DNA of 11,331 bases from assembly GCA_049602155.1 (NCBI GenBank), contig JBMYRH010000057.1:1-11331 (forward strand), in the 5' to 3' direction. This stretch comes from JBMYRH01 sp049602155 (GTDB taxonomy: Bacteria; Myxococcota_A; UBA9042; PHBI01; JBMYRH01). The notes under the pieces are model-generated. The model was not told where the DNA came from, searched no databases, and worked only from the letters and a program-made list of their open reading frames with translations. Below are positions 1 to 6,400 of the stretch, piece after piece (within the stretch, counting starts at the first letter, position 1; every line of letters begins with the position of its first letter). Position numbers and translations under genes: made by a program.

Positions 1-55
1 CGTGGTTCTCCGGGTGGTTCATACCCGGGCTAGAGCGTTTGTTTTTCCTAGGGGC
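1..55 (+). repeat. Dispersed repeat, copy 1 (5' end cut by window edge)
   Basis: These 55 bases are identical to 10097-10151, in the same orientation; identity stops at base 56. The copy contains a hairpin with six-base arms CCGGGT (10-15) and ACCCGG (23-28) around a seven-base loop, then a T-rich stretch and CCTAGGGG. The downstream copy has a further 26 bases on its 5' side, so this copy probably continues upstream of the window (inference). The hairpin suggests a REP-like or other structured interspersed element rather than a coding sequence. Confidence 0.85.
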
Positions 56-92
56 CTTGGTCCGGCCGACCGACTCAGCGCACCCTCTTTGA

Positions 93-287
93 TCACGAGG
101 GCGTCACGACGCGAGACGCGCTCTATACCCAATCGCGGCGCATCATGTCTACGACACAGGCGCCAAACTTGAGCATGCAAGCGTCCCTCGCCTTCAGCGC
201 ATCACCGCGATTTGGAACGCGTTACACCAGCCGAGTCCGCTGGCTCATGTGGCGCCCAGATGCGCTGAATTGATGACGGACCCTTGA
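93..287 (+). pseudogene. Possible 3' remnant of a decayed gene (unrecognised)
   Basis: This frame is open from just after a TGA at 90-92 to a TGA at 285-287 and would give about 64 residues. The last part, translating to ..LQRITAIWNALHQPSPLAHV.., looks protein-like in composition. There is no ATG or GTG near its 5' end, so if real it is a 5'-truncated remnant or C-terminal fragment. I do not recognise a family. It lies between a dispersed repeat and a gene-free leader, a setting where decayed genes are common. It may equally be a chance open frame in GC-rich DNA. Confidence 0.2.
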
Positions 288-371
288 CGTTCAGTGACAC
301 GCGGTGTCTCAGTAGAAGTGGGCCGCTCGTGAGGGCGGTGCCGGGCTAATCGTCGATTCTTAGAAGGGGGG

Positions 372-391
372 CAGGGTGTTTAAGTACCCTG
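372..391 (+). other. Hairpin in operon leader (first of a pair)
   Basis: Six-base arms CAGGGT (372-377) and ACCCTG (386-391) pair perfectly around an eight-base loop. The hairpin sits one base before the next one. No T-tract follows, so it is not a typical intrinsic terminator. It may be leader RNA structure or part of a palindromic element. Confidence 0.4.
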
Positions 392-392
392 G

Positions 393-415
393 CGCGCGCT
401 CGTGCAGAGCGCGTG
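393..415 (+). other. Strong GC-rich hairpin in operon leader
   Basis: CGCGCTC (395-401) pairs perfectly with GAGCGCG (407-413) around a five-base loop. A G-T wobble and a C-G pair extend it to about nine pairs. The 5' arm region GCGCGCTCGT (394-403) is also a perfect ten-base complement of ACGAGCGCGC at 513-522. Two mutually exclusive folds are therefore possible in a leader transcript. No T-run follows, so a simple terminator is unlikely. Confidence 0.45.
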
Positions 416-597
416 AGGTGTCCGCTTGCATGGAGCGCAGGGAAGATCTGCTCTTCCTCGCTGGTGCTCATGCACACCTTCAGCGCTCCCGTCGCGCTGG
501 CGCGCGATGGAGACGAGCGCGCACCCCTCATGGGATTCAACGCGGACCTTGGCCCAAAGCAGCCCCCTCAGCACCCGTGAGTTCAGCCGAGCAAATG

Positions 598-602
598 AGG
601 AG
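598..602 (+). promoter_or_regulatory. Ribosome binding site that sets the start of gene 1
   Basis: AGGAG lies six bases before the ATG at 609. That ATG begins a textbook lipoprotein signal peptide. The in-frame upstream extension to 426 has no such site and encodes no recognisable sequence, so 609 is the start. Confidence 0.8.
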
Positions 603-608
603 TTATCC

Positions 609-3392
609 ATGAAACGATTGTCACGTCAGACCACTGTCACGCTGCTTGTCGCTTTGACCCTGGGCCTCAGTGCCTGCGCGGAGGAGCCGATCTGCGGTAA
701 CGAGATCGTCGAAGAGGGTGAGCAATGCGACAATGGCGAGGCGAACAGCGACACCGCGGCGTGCACCACGACCTGCATGCACGCCGTGTGCGGTGACGGC
801 TTCACTCAGGAGATCCTCGGCGAGGAATGCGACGACGCGGACTATATCGACTTCAACGGCTGCACCAACGCCTGTCGAACCCCGCGATGCGGAGATGGCA
901 TCCTGCAGACCGGTGAAGCCTGCGAAGACGGAAACGTCGACAGCTCCGATTGGTGCATCGTCGACAGCGAAGGGGCATGCCAAGTCGCGCGTTGCGGTGA
1001 TGGCATCGTGCACGTCGGGGTCGAGGCCTGCGATGACGGCGACGCCAATGGCGATGACGCCCCCTGCACCTCGCAGTGCCAGCTCGCGCGGTGTGGCGAT
1101 GGCCACGTCCAACCAGGCGAGGCCTGTGACGACGGAAACACCTCCGAACAAGACGCCTGCCTCTCGTCTTGTGTCGAGGCACGCTGCGGCGACGGCCTCG
1201 TCCGGCTTGGCCTCTCCACCGACGACCCGGCCTATGAGGCCTGTGATGACGGCAACCTCGACGAGACGGATGGATGCTTGAGCAGCTGCACCTTAGGCTC
1301 TTGTGGTGACGGACACGTCATGGAAGGGGTTGAGGCCTGTGATGATGGCGAAGCCAACGCAGACACGGCGGCCTGTAAAAGCGACTGTAGCCTCAACCTA
1401 TGCGGCGATGGCGAGACGCTAACAGGGGTCGAGGCGTGCGATGACGCGAACACCTCGAACCATGACGCGTGTTTGAACACATGCGTCGAGGCCAGCTGCG
1501 GCGATGGGCACGTTCAGATCGGCGTCGAGGCCTGTGATGATGGCAACGCCTCAAGCCACGATGCGTGCAAGACGGACTGCACACTCAATGTGTGCGGCGA
1601 TGGCGTCGTGCACGTGGGCGTCGAGGCCTGCGATGATGGCGATGAAGACGACACCAACGGGTGCACCACGGCCTGTATGTTGGCGACCTGCGGCGATGGA
1701 ATTACCCAAGCAGGGGAGCAGTGTGACGACGCGAACCTCGACAACACGGACACCTGCCTCTCGAACTGCTTGAGCGCCACATGCGGCGACGGCTGGGTCC
1801 AGGGAGACGAGGAATGCGATGACGGCAACGACGATGACACAGACGCCTGCCTGACGACCTGCGAGTCGGCCAGATGCGGCGATGGCGCGATCCAGGTTGG
1901 GGTTGAGGAGTGCGACGAGGGCGAAGCGAACGACGAGGGCGCGGCCTGCGACGCGGACTGCCGAGTCAACGTCTGCGGTGACGGAGTCGAGCTTGTCGGC
2001 GTGGAGCTCTGCGACGATGGGAATACCTCCAACAACGACGCCTGCCTGACGAGCTGCGTCCCGGCGAGTTGTGGCGATGGGCACGTCGGGCCAGATGAGG
2101 CCTGCGATGACGCTAACGCGTCGAACAACGACGCGTGCAAGACAGACTGTACGCTCAACGTGTGCGGTGACGGCGTCGTTCATGTAGGGGTTGAGGCCTG
2201 CGACGTGCCTGGCGACCTCGACGCGTGCACCGCTGACTGCGCTGCGCCGACCTGCGGTGACGGTGAGGTCCAGGCCGGAGAAGACTGCGACGACGCGAAC
2301 GTCTCGAACACCGACACATGCCTCACGACCTGTGTCGACGCGAGCTGTGGTGATGGCTTCGTGGCTCCGGGCGAGGCCTGTGACGACGGCGATGATGATA
2401 ACACCGACGCTTGCCTCTCGACCTGCGTCGTCGCGAGCTGTGGAGACGGCTTTGTTCAAGCAGGGGTCGAGGAGTGCGATCCCGCGGCAGCCGGGCCCGC
2501 ATGTAAAGACGACTGCACCCTCCATGTCTGCGGTGATGAGGTCGTGTTGGCGGGCGTCGAGGCCTGCGATGATGGGAACCTCTCGAACACGGACGACTGC
2601 CTCACCTCTTGCGTCGTCGCGAGCTGCGGGGACGGGTTCGTCCAAGGCAGCGAGGAGTGCGACGACGGCAACGTCTCGAACGCTGATGCCTGCAAAAACG
2701 ACTGCTCCTTAAACGTTTGCGGCGACAACGTCCTGCATGTCGGCGTCGAGCTCTGTGACGACGGCAACCAAGTGTCCACCGACGGGTGCACAGCGTCTTG
2801 TGTGCCCGCGAGCTGCGGCGATGGCTTCGTCTTTGATGGCGTCGAGGAATGCGACGATCCAGACCCGAACGTCTGCAGCCCGAGCTGCGCTGACCCAAGC
2901 TGCGGTGACGGCGTTGTTCAAGCCGGCGAGGCCTGTGATGACGGCAACACGATCTCAGGCGACTGGTGCTCGGCGACATGCCAGGCTGAGTGCCTCTTGG
3001 GTGACGCGCAAGCGATCGCCCAGGACGGTCGCTGCGTGATGTGGTTCGCAGAGGCGGCGAGCTTCGACGACGCGGTCGCTGCCTGTGAGCTCATCGGGGC
3101 CCGACCAGCTCAGGCGCACGACGAGGCGGGCAACGCTGACTTGGCGGCCGTGGCAGGATCGCCAGCGTGGATCGGGCTCACGGACTCCTTCACCGAAGGG
3201 AGCTGGGTCTGGCTCGCGTCGCCGGGCCAAGTGCTGTCGACGGGCTTCTTCGCCTGGTCAGACACCGCCCCGGCCCTCGCGGCTCCGAATGATGAGGACT
3301 GTGTGCTCCTCGATCCTGCAGACGCCGGGAGCTGGGATGACCGGAGCTGCGACGAAGACCATGGCTTCCTCTGCGAGTACGTTTGGCCGTGA
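609..3392 (+). CDS. DUF4215 cysteine-rich repeat lipoprotein with C-terminal C-type lectin-like domain
   Basis: Predicted secreted lipoprotein of 927 residues. The signal peptide has basic residues K2, R3 and R6, a hydrophobic core and lipobox LSAC, with Cys23 as the lipidated residue. Residues 29 to about 793 are 24 tandem DUF4215 (myxobacterial disulfide) units. Each follows the pattern CGDG..GxEACDDGNxxxxDACxxxC and has four cysteines. From Cys795 to the end is a C-type lectin-like domain with WIGL at 854-857, a W at 883, Pro893-Asn894 where EPN is usual, Trp909-Asp-Asp in place of WND, and Cys898, Cys914 and Cys922. Ala replaces the usual Glu of EPN, so calcium-dependent sugar binding is uncertain. 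The product is probably a stiff, acidic, disulfide-bonded stalk with a binding head, anchored to the outer membrane or cell surface (inference). It is first in an operon; the next start is 11 bases downstream. Its first 30 residues align with gene 2, with both lipobox Cys at 23 and first repeat Cys at 29, so the two are paralogous. Confidence 0.9.
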   Translation: MKRLSRQTTVTLLVALTLGLSACAEEPICGNEIVEEGEQCDNGEANSDTAACTTTCMHAVCGDGFTQEILGEECDDADYIDFNGCTNACRTPRCGDGILQTGEACEDGNVDSSDWCIVDSEGACQVARCGDGIVHVGVEACDDGDANGDDAPCTSQCQLARCGDGHVQPGEACDDGNTSEQDACLSSCVEARCGDGLVRLGLSTDDPAYEACDDGNLDETDGCLSSCTLGSCGDGHVMEGVEACDDGEANADTAACKSDCSLNLCGDGETLTGVEACDDANTSNHDACLNTCVEASCGDGHVQIGVEACDDGNASSHDACKTDCTLNVCGDGVVHVGVEACDDGDEDDTNGCTTACMLATCGDGITQAGEQCDDANLDNTDTCLSNCLSATCGDGWVQGDEECDDGNDDDTDACLTTCESARCGDGAIQVGVEECDEGEANDEGAACDADCRVNVCGDGVELVGVELCDDGNTSNNDACLTSCVPASCGDGHVGPDEACDDANASNNDACKTDCTLNVCGDGVVHVGVEACDVPGDLDACTADCAAPTCGDGEVQAGEDCDDANVSNTDTCLTTCVDASCGDGFVAPGEACDDGDDDNTDACLSTCVVASCGDGFVQAGVEECDPAAAGPACKDDCTLHVCGDEVVLAGVEACDDGNLSNTDDCLTSCVVASCGDGFVQGSEECDDGNVSNADACKNDCSLNVCGDNVLHVGVELCDDGNQVSTDGCTASCVPASCGDGFVFDGVEECDDPDPNVCSPSCADPSCGDGVVQAGEACDDGNTISGDWCSATCQAECLLGDAQAIAQDGRCVMWFAEAASFDDAVAACELIGARPAQAHDEAGNADLAAVAGSPAWIGLTDSFTEGSWVWLASPGQVLSTGFFAWSDTAPALAAPNDEDCVLLDPADAGSWDDRSCDEDHGFLCEYVWP
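691..2990 (+). repeat. 24-unit DUF4215 array arranged as a six-unit higher-order repeat
   Basis: The units are 29-39 residues long and begin with Cys-Gly. Units 4, 10, 16 and 22 share a (V/L)HVGVE signature and start with the Cys codons at 993, 1593, 2163 and 2718, giving spacings of 600, 570 and 555 bases. Units 9, 15 and 21 share ACK(T/N)DC(T/S)LNV. Units 8, 14 and 20 share the GV(E)xCDD..(T/L)SN pattern. Units 1, 7 and 13 share GEAN and a following AAC. The array therefore reads as four blocks of six units, with the first block the most diverged. Confidence 0.8.
2991..3389 (+). other. C-type lectin-like domain of gene 1
   Basis: The segment covers residues 795-927 of the gene 1 product. 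WIGL, the WDD motif and the final CEY are diagnostic of the CTLD fold. An APND tetrad sits where the sugar-specificity EPN/QPD motif is expected. At 133 residues the domain has the usual CTLD size. Loss of the Glu suggests altered or absent calcium-dependent glycan binding. Confidence 0.8.
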
Positions 3393-3393
3393 T

Positions 3394-3397
3394 GAGG
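3394..3397 (+). promoter_or_regulatory. Ribosome binding site that sets the start of gene 2
   Basis: GAGG lies six bases before the ATG at 3404 and directly follows the stop codon of gene 1 (TGA, 3390-3392). An in-frame ATG at 3392 overlaps that stop as TGATG and would add four residues. The 3404 start gives a signal peptide of the same length as gene 1 and has the better spacing. The short gap suggests translational coupling. Confidence 0.65.
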
Positions 3398-3403
3398 ACG
3401 ACC

Positions 3404-6400
3404 ATGAAAAGCGCGCGGCTCGCGAGCCTCGTGGCCACCCTGACCCTCGTCGCCTCCGGCCTCCATGGCTGCGCAGACGAGGTGATCTGTGGTGACGGCA
3501 TCGTCGCTGGAGACGAGGCCTGTGATGACGGGGACGATGACGACACCAATGGGTGCACCACGCTCTGCACCCTCCCTGTCTGCGGGGACGGCTTTCATCA
3601 GCCGACGATGGGCGAGGAGTGTGACGACGGTGATCCCGACGACCACGACGACTGCCTGAGCAACTGCCGCCTGGCGCGTTGCGGTGATGGGGTGGTTTCA
3701 GAGTCTGAGGCCTGCGACGACGCCAACCAAAACGACCACGACGCGTGCACCGCTCAGTGCGCGCTAGCAATCTGTGGAGATGGCATCCTGTGGCAGGGTG
3801 TCGAGGCCTGTGACGACGCGAACTCCGATGAGAGCGATGGGTGCACCTCGGCGTGCGCGCTGACCTCCTGCGGCGATGGCGTCGTGCAGAGCGGCGAAGC
3901 GTGCGACGACGGCAATCAAGATAACCAAGATGGGTGCCTGAACAGCTGCGTCCTTCCGCGCTGTGGCGACGGCGTTCTGCAGCTCGGGGTCGAGGCCTGC
4001 GACGACGCGAACCAGGACGACCATGACGCGTGTACAACATCATGCGTCATCGCGACCTGCGGTGATGGGATCTTGCGCGCCGGGGTCGAGGCCTGTGATG
4101 ACGGCAACCAGGACGAGAGCGACGGCTGCACATCAGCGTGCACACTTCCGTCCTGTGGCGACGGGATCGTGCAAGCCGGAGAAGAGTGCGACGACGGCAA
4201 CGCGAACGACCAGGACGCCTGCCTGTCCACCTGCGTCAGCCCCTCCTGTGGGGATGGCTACCTGTGGCTTGACCAAGAGAGCTGCGATGACGGCAACAAA
4301 GATGACCATGACGCGTGCCTGAGCACCTGTGAGTTCGCGACCTGTGGAGATGGCGTCGTCCAGCTCGGCGTAGAGCTCTGTGACGACGGCAACGATGAGG
4401 ACAGCGACGGCTGCACGTCAGCGTGCACACTTCCGAGCTGCGGCGACCAGGTCGTCCAAGCCGGAGAGGAGTGCGACGACGGCAACGCGAGCGACCAGGA
4501 TGCGTGTCTCACGAGTTGCACGGCGGCCCGATGTGGAGATGGAGTCCTCCAGGTCGGCGTCGAAGCCTGTGACGACGGCAACCAGGACAACCATGACACG
4601 TGCACCAACCAATGCGCCCTCGCCGTCTGTGGCGATGGGATAGTCCAAGCGGGGGTCGAGGCATGCGACGCCCCAGACGATGATGGGGCGACGTGCACCC
4701 CGGAGTGCAAAGCGCCGACCTGCGGTGACGGCGTTGTGCAGCCCGGAGAAGCCTGTGACGACGGCAACGCCAGTGACCATGACGCCTGCTTGACGAGCTG
4801 CGTTCTCGCGAGCTGTGGTGACGGCGTCCTGCAGCTGGGCGTCGAGGAATGCGATGACGGCGACGCCGACGATCACGACGCGTGCACGACGGCGTGCTTG
4901 AGCGCTTTTTGCGGTGACAACATCATCCAGCTCGGGGTCGAGGCATGCGACGAGGGGGCAGATGGCTCCGACACATGCACCGCTGCATGTCACGTCGCGA
5001 CCTGCGGTGACGGCATCGTTCAGGCGGGTGAGGAGTGTGACGACGGCAACGCCAGCGCCGACGACGCCTGCTTGCCTTCATGCCTTGAGGCCCGATGCGG
5101 CGATGGCGTCGTTCAAGCGGGCGTCGAGGCATGTGATGACGGCGACCTCGATAACAACGACCCGTGCACAAACTCCTGCGCGTTGAATGTCTGCGGCGAC
5201 GGTATCCTCCTTGTCGGCGTCGAGGCCTGTGACGACGCCTCCGAGGGCTGCTCCGACGCGTGCACCTTGACCTCCTGCGGGGACGGGATCCTTCAATCAG
5301 GTGAAGGGTGTGATGATGGCAACCTGGACGACTCCGACGCGTGCCTCTCGACGTGCATCGTAGCGAGCTGCGGTGACGGCATCGTTCACGATGGGGTCGA
5401 GGCTTGCGATGACGGCAACACCTCCAACGCGGACAGCTGCAACGTCAACTGCGAGCCGACGAGCTGCGGTGATGGGGTGGTTCAGGCGGGGGAGGCCTGC
5501 GACGACGCCAACGGAGACAACACAGACGCCTGCACAAACGCGTGCTTGATCGCCACCTGTGGTGACGGCTTCGTTCACGATGGGGTCGAACAATGCGATG
5601 ACGGCAACCAGAGTGATGAGGACGCCTGCACTGTGGGGTGTAAGGCGGCCGTCTGCGGCGATGGCCTCATCCACTTGGGCGTCGAGCCCTGCGACGATGG
5701 CAACACGGTGGAGACCGACGCGTGCCTGAGCAGCTGCGCGGTGGCGAGCTGCGGTGACGGGCTTATTCAAGCGGGGGTTGAGACCTGTGATGACGTGAAC
5801 TACGACAACACGGACGGATGTCTTCAGAGCTGCGCGTCCTTTGATTGGTGTGACTCTTTCGTCGTGTCCGACATCGCACCGGGGGCGTCGTGCTCGCTGG
5901 CCCCTGCCGACGAGGTGACCCTGACAGCGCTGGGGCGCGGGTTCCTGACCATTGAGGGCAGCGCAGCGACGGTCTCAGTGAACGGGATCCCCACGACAGC
6001 CTCCTCGCCTGCTGGGAGCTGCGCGGCGATCTCCGGGGGGCTCACCGAAGCACAAGGCTGCTCTGAGCTGGTCGTCCAGCTCCCCCCTGGGCTCGGTCTG
6101 GGAGACCACGTCGTGACGGTGACAAACCCCGTGACACAGGTCTGCACAGGGAGCGCCGTCCACACCATCGGCCCGCCGCCTCAGATCACCACCTCTGAGC
6201 CACCCGAGGCCTGCCCCGGCAGCGTGACCCTCTCCGTCACCGGGACCGGCTTTGGTGCAGGGACGACCTGGACCTTGGGCGGCATCGAGGCGAGCAGCTC
6301 AGAGATCGTCGAGGGCGTCGCAACGCTCACCTTTGAGGGGGTCCCATCCGGGGCGCTGGGGACCTCCTACCCCCTGACCGCGACCAACGGCGCGGGATGC

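Larger units (their letters stand above)
288..608 (+). other. Gene-free leader upstream of the lipoprotein operon
   Basis: No convincing gene is seen in these 321 bases. Short open frames exist on both strands, but they lack ribosome binding sites and protein-like composition. The region holds two adjacent hairpins (372-391 and 393-415) and the ribosome binding site of the first operon gene at its 3' end. A TTGACG hexamer at 284-289 has no good -10 partner, so I do not call a promoter. The operon promoter is expected here or slightly upstream (inference). Confidence 0.5.

Noticed and set aside
284..312. Sigma-70 promoter with TTGACG
   Set aside because: No acceptable -10 hexamer 16-18 bases downstream.
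426..608. N-terminal extension of gene 1 by 61 residues
   Set aside because: No ribosome binding site for the earlier start, low-complexity unrelated residues, and it would bury the lipoprotein signal peptide that begins at 609.
376..612. Small plus-strand open frame in the leader, overlapping the start of gene 1
   Set aside because: Arginine-rich, no ribosome binding site, no protein-like pattern.
1551..2645. Long minus-strand open frame of 364 codons antisense to gene 1
   Set aside because: It is the mirror of a repeated codon pattern. Its translation is itself repetitive and valine/arginine-rich without a family, and many similar antisense frames run along both arrays.
691..5850. CRISPR-like array
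   Set aside because: The regular spacing comes from protein-coding repeats with variable bases and an open frame throughout, not from identical repeats with unique spacers.
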